Assembly (NCBI GenBank): GCA_965226695.1
Contig: OZ245405.1
Span: 3,162,001 to 3,226,000 of the forward strand
DNA length: 64,000 bases
Reading direction: 5' to 3'
Source of the DNA: CATOSD01 sp965226695
Lineage (GTDB): Bacteria > Chloroflexota > Dehalococcoidia > Lucifugimonadales > CATOSD01
This document shows positions 43,352-51,729 of the stretch, in pieces. A model generated the notes under the pieces. That model did not search any database and had not been told where the DNA came from. It saw only the letters and a program-made list of their open reading frames with translations. Numbering within the stretch: position 1 is the first letter of the stretch; each line of letters opens with the position of its first letter. The translations under genes were made by a program, and so were the position numbers.

Positions 43352-44329
43352 ATGACTCAGTTGACGATGCGTGAAGCTATAGCCAGGGGACTACGCGAGG
43401 CCCTGGAAGACAACGACGTCTTCCTGATGGGCGAGGATATAGGCGCCTACGGTGGCGCGTACGCCGTAACCAGGGGATTCTTGGATCAGTACGGCGCCAA
43501 ACGAATCAGGGACACTCCCATATCCGAGGCGGTGTTTATGGGTGCCGCCGTCGGTGCGGCCATGGCCGGCATGAGACCAATTGTCGAGATGATGACCATT
43601 AACTTCACGCTGCTGGCCATGGACCAGATAGTGAACCACGCCGCCAAGCTGCGCTACATGTCCAACGGACAGTTCAAGGTACCGCTGGTGATACGGACGG
43701 TCACGGGCGGCGGCGCTCAGCTTGCCGCTACCCACTCGCAGAGCCTGGAGGGCTGGTACGCGTCGGTGCCCGGCCTCAAGGTGGCGACACCCTCGACGCC
43801 GAGTGACGCGCTGGGCCTGCTCTCCACCGCGGTCGCGGACGACAACCCCGTGCTCCTGGCCGAACACGCGCTGCTCTACGGCACACGCGGCGAGGTGCCG
43901 GACGAGCGATACCTGGTGCCGTTCGGCCAGGCCAACGTGATGAGGCCCGGCGCGGACGTGACGCTGGTAGCGTATTCCCGAATGGTGCACGTGGCACTGG
44001 AGGCGGCAGAACTGCTGAACTCGACCAAGGGCATAGACGCGGAGGTCATCGACCTGCGCACGCTGCGCCCGCTTGACACCGAGACCGTGGTCGAGTCGGT
44101 TAAGAAGACGAACCGAGCCGTAGTGGTGGAGGAGACCTGGCGCACCGGAGGGTTCGCCGCCGAGGTCGTCAGCACCATACAGGAAGAGGCGTTCGACTAC
44201 CTTGACGGCCCCGTCGTCCGGGTCGGCGGCGACGACATTCCCGCGCCCTACGCCAGCGCCCTCGAAGCCGCCTCAATTCCCAACGCTCAGCGCGTGGTCG
44301 CGGCAATCGAGAGGGCCTTCGGCATCTAG
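43352..44329 (+). CDS. pdhB: Pyruvate dehydrogenase E1 component, beta subunit
   Basis: 325 residues from an ATG at 43352 with GGAG 6 nt before it; a TTG at 43340 is in frame but poorly placed. Family features: MTQLTMREAIARGLREAL, FLMGEDIGAYGGAYAVTRGF, RIRDTPISEAVFMGAAVGAAMAG, and the C-terminal transketolase domain DAEVIDLRTLRPLDTETV. It forms the alpha2beta2 E1 heterotetramer with the gene upstream. Confidence 0.94.
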   Translation: MTQLTMREAIARGLREALEDNDVFLMGEDIGAYGGAYAVTRGFLDQYGAKRIRDTPISEAVFMGAAVGAAMAGMRPIVEMMTINFTLLAMDQIVNHAAKLRYMSNGQFKVPLVIRTVTGGGAQLAATHSQSLEGWYASVPGLKVATPSTPSDALGLLSTAVADDNPVLLAEHALLYGTRGEVPDERYLVPFGQANVMRPGADVTLVAYSRMVHVALEAAELLNSTKGIDAEVIDLRTLRPLDTETVVESVKKTNRAVVVEETWRTGGFAAEVVSTIQEEAFDYLDGPVVRVGGDDIPAPYASALEAASIPNAQRVVAAIERAFGI

Positions 44330-44562
44330 CCGGCGCTCTCCCTTTCCTTCCCTTCCGCGCCCTCCCTCGTCTCCAACCGAAGCGCCGCGTGAGGTGTCCG
44401 GGCGTGCCGATATTTGACTAGTATTGAACATTTCACAAAACGTCTCCATTCTCTTGCTAGAACCGCGACGGAAACTGCCACTAAGATACGCTGATAGCGT
44501 TACGGTCAGCGTCCCCGATTCTGGCCGCGGAAAAACAGCATAGATACCTGAAGGGAGCGTCA

Positions 44563-45579
44563 ATGACTACCGAATTGACCATGCCGCAGATGGGCTATGA
44601 CATGCAAGAGGGGGTCATAGTCCGTTGGCTGAAGGCCGAGGGAGACACAGTACGAGCGGGCGAGCCTATAGCCGAAATCGAGACGGACAAGGCCGTGGTC
44701 GAATTTGAGGCGTACACCGACGGAATTCTCCAGAAGATCCTGGTATCCGAGGGGTACTCCGTGCCGGTCGGCCAGCCCATCGCAATAATCGGCCTTCATG
44801 CGACCGCGCCCGAAGGGCACGCGATCGACGCGATGAACAGTCCGTCCACGCCGCTCGTCGTGGCCGCTCCCGAGCCGGAGCGCACAGCTGAGCCGGAGAC
44901 GGAACCCGAACCGGAGCCTGAGCCTTCCGAGCCGCCGGCCACCGCAAGCCTCTTCGTACGCGCTTCGCCCATGGCCCGGCGACTCGCGAACCAGCGCGGC
45001 ATAGACCTGTCCCAGGTCGAAGGCACCGGCCCGGGCGGCAGGGTTACCAGGGTCGACGTTCTGAACTTAAACACGGGGCCGGAACCTGTCGCCGAGGTCG
45101 AACCGGAACCCGTCCCCGAGCCCGAGCCGGAACCCGTCGCCGAGGTCGAGCCAGAGCCCGAACCGGAGCCTGAGCCGGAACCCGTCGCTGAGGTCGAACC
45201 GGAACCCGTCGCCGAAGTCGAGACGGAACCCGAACCGGAGCCTGAGCCGGAACCCGTCGCCGAGTCGAGCCGGAACCCGTCGCCGAAGTCGAGCCGGAAC
45301 CCGAACCGGAGCCCGAGCCGGAACCCGTCGCCGAAGTCGAGCCGGAACCCGTCGCCGAAGTCGAGCCGGAACCCGAACCGGAGCCCGAGCCGGAACCCGT
45401 CGCCGAAGTCGAGCCGGAACCCGAGCCGGAGCCGGAACCCGTCGCCGAAGTCGAGCCGGAACCCGAACCGGAGCCCGAGCCGGAACCCGTCGCCGAAGTC
45501 GAGCCGGAACCCGAACCGGAGCCCGAGTCGAGCCGGAACCCGTCGCCGAAGTCGAGCCGGAACCCGAACCGGAGCCTGA
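44563..45579 (+). CDS. pdhC: E2 acyltransferase of pyruvate dehydrogenase, N-terminal part (lipoyl and E3-binding domains)
   Basis: Residues 1-80 are a lipoyl domain with the lipoylated Lys43 in IETDKAVVEFEA. An E3/E1-binding domain follows: RASPMARRLANQRGIDLSQVEGTGPGGRV. From there the linker is PEPEPEPVAEVEPEP repeats, until near 45262 one unit (gccgagtcgagcc) lacks a base compared with gccgaggtcgagcc and the frame slips into SSRNPSPKSS to a stop at 45579. The catalytic domain resumes in another frame at 45617. The gene is therefore interrupted as written. Assembly or sequencing error in the repeat is a serious possibility, since the genes around it are intact. Confidence 0.85.
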   Translation: MTTELTMPQMGYDMQEGVIVRWLKAEGDTVRAGEPIAEIETDKAVVEFEAYTDGILQKILVSEGYSVPVGQPIAIIGLHATAPEGHAIDAMNSPSTPLVVAAPEPERTAEPETEPEPEPEPSEPPATASLFVRASPMARRLANQRGIDLSQVEGTGPGGRVTRVDVLNLNTGPEPVAEVEPEPVPEPEPEPVAEVEPEPEPEPEPEPVAEVEPEPVAEVETEPEPEPEPEPVAESSRNPSPKSSRNPNRSPSRNPSPKSSRNPSPKSSRNPNRSPSRNPSPKSSRNPSRSRNPSPKSSRNPNRSPSRNPSPKSSRNPNRSPSRAGTRRRSRAGTRTGA

Positions 45580-45620
45580 GCCGGAACCCGTCGCCGAAGT
45601 CGAGCCGGAACCCGAGTTGC
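45075..45620 (+). repeat. Glu-Pro repeat array in the E2 linker, with two frame slips
   Basis: Units such as gccgaagtcgagccggaacccg and gaaccggagcccgagccggaaccc recur about a dozen times. In the intended frame they read VAEVEPEP and PEPEPE. Two units are short by a frame-changing length (around 45262 and 45527, both with the junction ccgagtcgag), moving the VAEVEPE frame first by one base and then again. Confidence 0.85.
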
Positions 45621-46306
45621 AGAAGAACCTGGTACCACTGTCCCGAATGCGCCAGCAGATAGCCAGGGTTACCGTTCGCAGCAAGCAGGAGAAGCCCCAC
45701 TTCTACGTGGCCGCCGACATCGAAATGACCGAGGTCATGCAGCTCCGCCGGCAGATCAACGCGGCGATGGAGGGATCCGGCCTGCGCATCACGGTGAACG
45801 ACCTGGTCGTAAAGGCGTGCGTCGAAGCTCTCAAGGCCCACCCGATGTTCAACGCCTACTACACTGACGAGGGCATACAGCTTAACGACAGCATCAACGT
45901 GGGCATCGCGATGGCGCAGGAAGAGGGCCTGATCGTCCCGGCCATCATGGACTGCGGGAACAAGTCACTTGGTCATATCGCCTCCACCAGCAAGGACCTG
46001 GCGGAGCGCGCCAAGAGCGGTGCGCTCACCGCGCAGGAATACAGCGGCGGCACTTTCGCCGTGAGCAACCTGGGCATGTTCGACGTGTCGAGCTTCGTCG
46101 CCATCATCCACCCGCCGGCAACCGCCGTGCTCGCGGTGGGCACGGTCTCGAAGCGTGCCGTCGTGCGTGGCGACGAGCTGGCAGTCGCCGAGATGATGAC
46201 GGCCACTCTGTCCGCCGACCACCGCGTCGTCGACGGCGCAGAGGGCGCCCGCTTCCTCATCGACGTCAAGGAGCGGCTGGAGAACCCACTGAGCCTGGTA
46301 GTGTAG
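45617..46306 (+). CDS. pdhC: E2 acyltransferase, catalytic domain (C-terminal part)
   Basis: About 229 residues: LVPLSRMRQQIARVTVRSKQEKPHFYV begins the catalytic domain. The active site DHRVVDGAEGARFL (His-Asp of acetyl transfer) is near the C-terminus. In the same frame directly upstream the sequence reads PVAEVEPEPELQKN, so it continues the linker of the 5' part and is not a separate gene. The acetyltransferase forms the 24- or 60-mer core of the complex. Confidence 0.88.
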   Translation: MQKNLVPLSRMRQQIARVTVRSKQEKPHFYVAADIEMTEVMQLRRQINAAMEGSGLRITVNDLVVKACVEALKAHPMFNAYYTDEGIQLNDSINVGIAMAQEEGLIVPAIMDCGNKSLGHIASTSKDLAERAKSGALTAQEYSGGTFAVSNLGMFDVSSFVAIIHPPATAVLAVGTVSKRAVVRGDELAVAEMMTATLSADHRVVDGAEGARFLIDVKERLENPLSLVV

Positions 46307-46326
46307 AGCACTCACTGAACCGCCAT

Positions 46327-46362
46327 GCCGCGCCGCGCCGGATGACCGGCCCGCGGCGCGGC
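46327..46362 (+). terminator. GC-rich hairpin after the E2 gene
   Basis: GCCGCGCCGCG and CGCGGCGCGGC form an 11-bp stem around a 14-nt loop with its own CCGG-ATGA-CCGG. It starts 21 nt after the E2 stop. No U tract follows. Confidence 0.55.
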
Positions 46363-46371
46363 TAATGGCGA

Positions 46372-46408
46372 CTTCCCGCGACCCCGAAAACGCACGGGTC
46401 GCGGGGAG
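46372..46408 (+). promoter_or_regulatory. Long hairpin in the thyX leader
   Basis: CTTCCCGCGACCC pairs with GGGTCGCGGGGAG (13 bp, one G-U) around an 11-nt A-rich loop. It ends 24 nt before the thyX start, so it could shield or expose the ribosome site or act as a second terminator. Confidence 0.45.
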
Positions 46409-46432
46409 TCGCGAGCACTGAGGACATTCGGA

Positions 46433-47233
46433 GTGAGCTACGTTACCGGCGCGAACGTCTACCTCGTAACACGCCCCTCGGTCGACTGGCAGGCAGTCGA
46501 GGCATTCCTGAATGACGAGCACCTGCCCCCGCTTACCGAGAGCATACGCGCGGGGAAAGACGACGCCCTGGCCGCGATCGAGATTTCGGCGCGGCTGTGC
46601 TACATGAGCTACGGCCGGGGACGCCGGCACATAGAAGATTTCATACACAACCTGCTGTCGTCGAGCGACGGCAGCGTGTTCGAGCACGTCAACTACGGCT
46701 TCGTGTTTACGGGGGTCTCCCGCAGCCTGACACACGAGCTGGTCAGGCACCGCGCGGGGTTCGCCTACAGCCAGCGTTCGCAGCGCTACGTCGACGAGAC
46801 GGAGGCGGCGTTCGTGGTGCCGCCCGCGCTCGCAGACGACGGCCCGGAGGCCGCGGAGGCGCGCCGTCTTCTGGAAGCGGCGCTGGAGTCGGCCGCCGGC
46901 AGCTACGCCGACCTTAAACAGGCGCTGGACGCCTTGTTGCCGCGCTCCTCCTTCTCGTCCAACACGGATCGCAGAAAAGCTGTGCGGCAGGCGGCGCGCG
47001 CCGTGCTGCCGAACGCGACCGAGACCAAGATTTTCGTGACCGCGAACGTGCGGGCGTGGCGCCACTTCATTGAGCTGCGCGCCGCGCCCTTCGCCGATTG
47101 GGAGATCAGGCAGCTCGCCATCAAGGTGTTGCGGATTCTACGGGATGAGGTGCCCATCCTGTTCGGCGACTTTGTGGTCGAATCGCTTCCCGACGGCACT
47201 GAGACGGCTAGACCCGAGTACTCGAAGGTCTGA
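46433..47233 (+). CDS. thyX: FAD-dependent thymidylate synthase, divergent type
   Basis: 266 residues from a GTG. ThyX makes dTMP from dUMP with FAD and methylenetetrahydrofolate. HELVRHRAGFAYSQRSQRYV carries the ThyX motif, but the spacing is RHR-x8-S rather than the usual RHR-x7-S. SVFEHVNYGFVFTGVSR and ETKIFVTANVRAWRHFIELRA are also typical. No thyA is seen in the window. It follows the pyruvate dehydrogenase genes but is separated from them by two hairpins. Confidence 0.88.
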   Translation: MSYVTGANVYLVTRPSVDWQAVEAFLNDEHLPPLTESIRAGKDDALAAIEISARLCYMSYGRGRRHIEDFIHNLLSSSDGSVFEHVNYGFVFTGVSRSLTHELVRHRAGFAYSQRSQRYVDETEAAFVVPPALADDGPEAAEARRLLEAALESAAGSYADLKQALDALLPRSSFSSNTDRRKAVRQAARAVLPNATETKIFVTANVRAWRHFIELRAAPFADWEIRQLAIKVLRILRDEVPILFGDFVVESLPDGTETARPEYSKV

Positions 47234-47263
47234 CGGCCACCCGCAAGTATCGCCGCAAATGAA

Positions 47264-47310
47264 CAACGGCCCGTGCGGGCGGTTCATCAAACCGCGTCTA
47301 CGGGCCGTTG
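47264..47310. terminator. Nested inverted repeat between convergent thyX and sulfurtransferase genes
   Basis: CAACGGCCCG (47264-47273) pairs with CGGGCCGTTG (47301-47310). Inside lies a smaller stem, GCGGTT against AACCGC. The position between convergent genes suggests a bidirectional terminator, although neither side has a T tract. Confidence 0.55.
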
Positions 47311-47389
47311 CCGGCGGGGTGGCGTCCCAAGGCGTGCGAAACGCCTCGGAACCGAGGGGCCGGGGAATGGGTACCCAGCCCCAAGACTG

Positions 47390-48232
47390 TTACTTTTCGA
47401 TTGGCGCCCCAACGATGCTTCCCCACTCCGTCCAGGAGCCGTCGTAGTTGCGCACGTTGTCAAAGCCCAGAATCTCCGACAGTACAAACCAGGTGTGCGA
47501 CGACCTTTCTCCGATCCGGCAGTAGGCTATCGTCTCGCGGTTTCCGTCGATACCCTGGGCGCCGTAAAGCTCCCTGAGCGCTTCCTCAGACTTGAACGTG
47601 CCGTCCCCGTCGACCGCCGATGCCCACGGGATGTTCGAAGCGCCCGGGATGTGCCCGCCGCGCTGTGCGCCTTCCTGCGGCAGGTTGGGCGGAGCCAACA
47701 GCGCGCCGCTGAACTCGTCGGGCGACCGGACGTCCACCAGGGCGATGTTGCCCTCGTTCGTCGCGGCGAGCACGTAGTCGCGGTAGGCCCGGATGTCTTC
47801 GTTGGGCTCCGACGCGGTGTAGCTCTTCGCCGCGTGGCTCGGCACGTCTGTCGTGAGCGGGCGTCCGTCGGACTCCCACCGAGCGCGGCCTCCGTTCATC
47901 AGGCGAACGTCTGCGTGGCCGTAATAGGCCAGCTGCCAGTAGGCCCAGGCGGCGAACCAGTTGTTGTTGTCGCCGTACAGCACCACCGTCGTGTCGTTGT
48001 CGATTCCCGACCCGCCGAGCAGTCCTTCTACTTCTTCCTTGTTTATGAGATCTCGCCGCACCGTCTGTTGCAGCTGTGTCTCCCAGTTCCAGCCAACCGC
48101 TCCGGCGATGTGCCCCTGCTCGTACGCAACTGTGTCCACGTCCACCTCGACGAGACGCACGTTCGCGTCGCCGCCGTGGTCGGCAACCCACTGCGTGCTA
48201 ACCAGGGACTGAGAATCGGGATAATCGGCCAT
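47390..48232 (-). CDS. sseA: Thiosulfate/3-mercaptopyruvate sulfurtransferase
   Basis: 280 residues with GGAGGTG before the ATG. Two rhodanese domains: the N-terminal inactive one (RLVEVDVDTVAYEQGHIAGAVGWNW) and the C-terminal active one (ALVDVRSPDEFSG, GHIPGASNIPW, active Cys in AYCRIGERSSHTWF). The CRIGERS loop fits a thiosulfate-type rhodanese more than mercaptopyruvate (CGxGVT). It transfers sulfane sulfur to cyanide or thiols. No partner gene is near. Confidence 0.92.
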   Translation of the reverse strand: MADYPDSQSLVSTQWVADHGGDANVRLVEVDVDTVAYEQGHIAGAVGWNWETQLQQTVRRDLINKEEVEGLLGGSGIDNDTTVVLYGDNNNWFAAWAYWQLAYYGHADVRLMNGGRARWESDGRPLTTDVPSHAAKSYTASEPNEDIRAYRDYVLAATNEGNIALVDVRSPDEFSGALLAPPNLPQEGAQRGGHIPGASNIPWASAVDGDGTFKSEEALRELYGAQGIDGNRETIAYCRIGERSSHTWFVLSEILGFDNVRNYDGSWTEWGSIVGAPIEK

Positions 48233-48495
48233 TTACGCACCTCCAATGCTGCTTCAACCCAAACATTTCCGACGCCACATAGTATATACGAAATCGCGCG
48301 GTATGTATCGGGGGCCGCCTGGAGGCGCCGGTCCCGTTCGGGCAGCCCTGGTAGTAGGCTGTCTCGCCGCCTTGACATACTCCTTCGCCGCCAGTTTACT
48401 GTGTCTGTCACAAACTAACATTGAAAGAACCCACCACGCGCGTCCAATTCGGGCACGCGCCGCGGTTGGGCATTTCATCAGAGGAGGCCGGCCCC

Positions 48496-49257
48496 ATGAA
48501 GAAAGTGTTGATAACCGGGATGAGCGGGCTAATCGGCGGTCTGCTGAAGGACCACCTGCTCGAAGCGGGAGGGTACGAATTGACCGCGCTGAACCGCCGT
48601 GCCGTCGATGGCATTCCAACCGTACAGGCTGATATAGCCGATCTGGATGCAATTCGCCCGGCCTTCGAGGGCCAGGAGGTCGTCGTCCACCTGGCGGCCT
48701 ATCTCGGGGCGCAGGACTGGGAAGGCCAACACGCCGGCAACGTTCTGGGCGCGTACAACGTATTCGAGGCCGCCCGCGAGGCCGGGGCCAAGCGGGTCGT
48801 GTTCGCGTCCAGCGGCAACGCCATACGCGGCTTCGAGCGCGTGCCACCCTACTCGCACATAGCGGCCGGTGAGTACGACAGGGTGCCGCCCGACTTTCGC
48901 AGGCTCACCCACCACGACGTTCGCCCAGAGGCACTGTACGGCGCGGCGAAGGTCTGGGGCGAGGCGCTCGCCCGGCATTTCGCGGACGAGTACGGCATCA
49001 GCATGATCTGCGTTCGCATCGGTTCCGTAACCACCGGCAACCGACCGCGCACCACGCGCGAAAACGCCATCTATCTGAGCCACCGCGACATTTCGACGCA
49101 CCTCAAGGCGTGTATCGACGCGCCCTACGACCTCGACTTCGACATCTTCTTCGCGGTCTCCAACAACACCTGGAACTACAGGGACCTCTCCCACGCCAAA
49201 GAGGTGCTCGGCTGGGAACCGGAAGAGACCGCTGACGACAAGCTCTTCACGGGCTGA
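48496..49257 (+). CDS. NAD-dependent epimerase/dehydratase (extended SDR)
   Basis: 253 residues from an ATG with AGAGGAGG before it; the frame extends 25 codons upstream without similarity. The nucleotide site is MKKVLITGMSGLIGG; VVVHLAAYLGAQDW and the catalytic Tyr-Lys of YGAAKVWGE follow, with Ser in FASSGNAI. It acts on a nucleotide sugar or related compound; the substrate is unknown. It resembles hexuronate dehydrogenase-type SDRs in size, but I cannot confirm that. Confidence 0.88.
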   Translation: MKKVLITGMSGLIGGLLKDHLLEAGGYELTALNRRAVDGIPTVQADIADLDAIRPAFEGQEVVVHLAAYLGAQDWEGQHAGNVLGAYNVFEAAREAGAKRVVFASSGNAIRGFERVPPYSHIAAGEYDRVPPDFRRLTHHDVRPEALYGAAKVWGEALARHFADEYGISMICVRIGSVTTGNRPRTTRENAIYLSHRDISTHLKACIDAPYDLDFDIFFAVSNNTWNYRDLSHAKEVLGWEPEETADDKLFTG

Positions 49258-49282
49258 GTCGAAGTCGCGGCAGCCCGGCGGT

Positions 49283-50839
49283 TCAGGCCGTCGGGCTGCG
49301 CGGAGCCGCCGCCACGTCAGTTCCGGTATCCGGTAGCACCCGTGCGCCGAGGCGCGGCGAAACGTCATCGGCGTCGTGCCGGGACATGAACAGCGCCGGC
49401 ACTATGGCGATGAGGCACGCCGCCATGGCTATGAGAAAGAAGCTGCTGAACAGGCTCAGCCCCGCGTCGGTGACCTGAGCGCCGAATCGCTCCTGGGCCT
49501 GCGCCGCCGTCTCACCCGCCGACGGCATGATTCGAAGGCCCGCTATCAGCTCCTGGAACCGGCCGGCGCCCCAGGCGGCCAGCGCCGCGAGGCCCAGGGT
49601 CATGCCTACCACGCGCATCGCCGTGACAAGGCCCGCGGCCGCGCCGCGCATATTGGGGGGAGCCGGGTTGGTGGCGGCGAGCGCGATGGGCGCTATGACC
49701 AGCCCGAATCCGAAGCCGACAGACGCCAGGTGAATCGTCAATTGCGGGTCCGCGACGTCGATTGCCCAGCCGCTCATCAGCCAGTAGCCCAGTGCGCAAA
49801 ACGCCAGCCCGGCCACCGTCGGAACACGGTAGCCGAGTCGCCCGCACATTATGCCGCCGAGCACGGCCCCGAACGGCATCGCCGCCGTCATGCGCATCAG
49901 CCGCAGCCCGCCCTCCAACGGCGTCAACTGCAGCGCGGTGCTCGCCATCAGGGGCACCGTTATCATGCCGATTATGAGCGCGCCGCCTACGAGGAGGTGG
50001 GAAATGTTCGCCGCGCTGATCGCCGCGCGCCTGAATATGGCAAGCGGTATGAGCGGGGAATCCGTGCGTCCCTGGCGCAACACGAACAGCACGAGCGCCG
50101 CGGCGGACGCCCCGAGGTACGCGGTCATCAGCGCGTCCGGAGAGCCAATGCGCGCCAGGCCCAGCGTCACGGTGCCCAGGGCGACGGCCAGCAGCACGCC
50201 GCCGACGTAGTCGATGCGTCCCGGGAACAGCGGGCTGGGCCGCACGAGCCAGAGCACGAGCGCTATCGTAAGCAGGCTCAAGGGTATGTTGACCCAGAAG
50301 ATCCACTGCCACTCCAGGTATCGCGCAATCAGGCCGCCCCACAGCGGGCCGATGACTCCTCCAGCCTCGGCCGCGCCGCCCACGATTCCCAGGGGAAGCC
50401 CGCGGCGCTCCGGCGGGAACAGGTCGCCGACGATCGCGATGGAAATCGGCACCAGCGCGCCGGCGCCCACGGCCTGCAATACACGCATCGCGACGAGCCA
50501 CGACAGCTCGGTCGTGAGCGCCACCGCCGTGGACCCCGCCATGAACAGCACGGTACACGCAATGTAGGCGCGGCGATGGCCCACCACGTCCGACACCCGG
50601 CCTATGAGGGGCATGGCCGCCACGTAGCCAAGCAGATAGCCGGTGATGATCCAGCTCGCCTGATCGACCTCCTTCACCACGTCGACCTTCATGTACGCCA
50701 TTATCTGCGGCAGCACGGTCACCACCACGGTCTGGTCGTCGGCGGCGACGAACACGCCCAGGCAGACGGGAATGAGGGCGACGTAGGGGGCGAATCGGCG
50801 GGGGGCGGCCTGCTTACGCGAGGCGTTTCGATTGAACAA
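49283..50839 (-). CDS. 14-TM MFS transporter (DHA2 family), partner of an LprG-like lipoprotein
   Basis: 518 residues from a TTG with no clear ribosome site. DHA2 features: LGVFVAADDQTVVVTVLPQI in helix 1, LIGRVSDVVGHRRAYI in loop 2-3, and motif C GGVIGPLWGGLI in helix 5; length and helix count fit 14 TMs. The start lies 12 nt after the stop of an LppX/LprAFG lipoprotein. In mycobacteria LprG and the MFS protein P55 (Rv1410c) form just such an operon and export triacylglycerol-type lipids; the same role is a reasonable inference here. Confidence 0.88.
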   Translation of the reverse strand: MFNRNASRKQAAPRRFAPYVALIPVCLGVFVAADDQTVVVTVLPQIMAYMKVDVVKEVDQASWIITGYLLGYVAAMPLIGRVSDVVGHRRAYIACTVLFMAGSTAVALTTELSWLVAMRVLQAVGAGALVPISIAIVGDLFPPERRGLPLGIVGGAAEAGGVIGPLWGGLIARYLEWQWIFWVNIPLSLLTIALVLWLVRPSPLFPGRIDYVGGVLLAVALGTVTLGLARIGSPDALMTAYLGASAAALVLFVLRQGRTDSPLIPLAIFRRAAISAANISHLLVGGALIIGMITVPLMASTALQLTPLEGGLRLMRMTAAMPFGAVLGGIMCGRLGYRVPTVAGLAFCALGYWLMSGWAIDVADPQLTIHLASVGFGFGLVIAPIALAATNPAPPNMRGAAAGLVTAMRVVGMTLGLAALAAWGAGRFQELIAGLRIMPSAGETAAQAQERFGAQVTDAGLSLFSSFFLIAMAACLIAIVPALFMSRHDADDVSPRLGARVLPDTGTDVAAAPRSPTA

Positions 50840-50851
50840 CGGACGCCAGCC

Positions 50852-51568
50852 CTAGAGCGGTGGCTCGATTTCGGGGGGCTCGTTGAAACCCGACAGGGTA
50901 ATCTCGCGAACGGTGCCCGGCGGTTCCCGCTCCGTAACCCGGCCCTCCATCTTCACGCTGCGCATCAGGTAGCTCTCGGCGTCCAGCGTCAGCTCCACCG
51001 ACACCCAGTCGCTCTCGTCATCCGAGCTGATGGTGTCGCCGAAGATGGACTCGAGCGCCTGGGGCGGCAGCAGGCCGGCGATACGCCACCCGGACTCGTC
51101 GCTGTCGATGAGCACGGGCTTCGAAATACTGGCGATTATGTTGGTAATGCCCCTTTCAGGGCTGAAGAAGGCGATGGGGTTGATCTCGGCAGGCACCACT
51201 TCCCAGTCCCCCGAGAAGGGGTTCGTCATGAAGTTGTCCTCGCCGATGGAAATGAAGCTTGCGGTTATGTAGATGTTTCCGAACACTCCTCCGAATTCGA
51301 CCGCCAGCCTGTCCGGCTTGAGGACGTCGCCTTCCGCGTCGTGTATCAGCAGCGCTTCCAGCATGGGCGTGCCGCCCTCAGGGTGTGACAGCGTGAAGTG
51401 AAACGAATCGAGATCTCCCAAAGCCTGCGCCGCCCGGCTCACCAGCGCCGCAGGATCGATCGGGGTGGGGGTGGGCGTGGGTGGCGGGCCCTGCTCGCCG
51501 CAGCTCAGAATGGCGGCCGCGGCCAAAAGCAGCGCCGCCGCGAAGATGGTCTTGAGAATATTTCGCAT
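50852..51568 (-). CDS. LppX/LprAFG-family lipoprotein
   Basis: 238 residues. The signal peptide MRNILKTIFAAALLLAAAAI ends in lipobox LSC-G (Cys23). A TPTPTP linker follows. The body (ALVSRAAQALGDLDSFHFTL, then FGGVFGNIYITASFISIGEDNF, then GWRIAGLLPPQALESIFGD) fits the LppX_LprAFG fold, a half-barrel with a lipid-binding cavity. It would be anchored outside the membrane and hand lipids to or from the MFS protein encoded 12 nt downstream. Confidence 0.85.
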   Translation of the reverse strand: MRNILKTIFAAALLLAAAAILSCGEQGPPPTPTPTPIDPAALVSRAAQALGDLDSFHFTLSHPEGGTPMLEALLIHDAEGDVLKPDRLAVEFGGVFGNIYITASFISIGEDNFMTNPFSGDWEVVPAEINPIAFFSPERGITNIIASISKPVLIDSDESGWRIAGLLPPQALESIFGDTISSDDESDWVSVELTLDAESYLMRSVKMEGRVTEREPPGTVREITLSGFNEPPEIEPPL

Positions 51569-51664
51569 AATCTACCCGCGCAGTTAGACAAACACTTGCC
51601 AAGGCGAAGTCTAGCACAGGTCGGGATAGGCTGCTACGCGGAAAGGTTGTCCAGCGGACACAGA

Positions 51665-51696
51665 AGAGGCCCCGCATGTGACCAAGCGGGGCCTCT
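51665..51696 (-). terminator. Hairpin after the surface-protein gene
   Basis: AGAGGCCCCGC and GCGGGGCCTCT form an 11-bp stem around a 10-nt loop. It lies 34 nt past the stop at 51730 and on the minus strand is followed by TCTGTG. It separates that gene from the lipoprotein gene downstream. Confidence 0.65.
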
Positions 51697-51729
51697 CCTC
51701 TAGGTGTCTATTTTATTGTCGGCGTGCGC

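Noticed and set aside
44796..45841. Minus-strand ORFs rich in GSGSGSGFRLDFGDG opposite the E2 linker
   Set aside because: They are the antisense of the Glu-Pro repeat, which lacks stops in several frames because of its composition.
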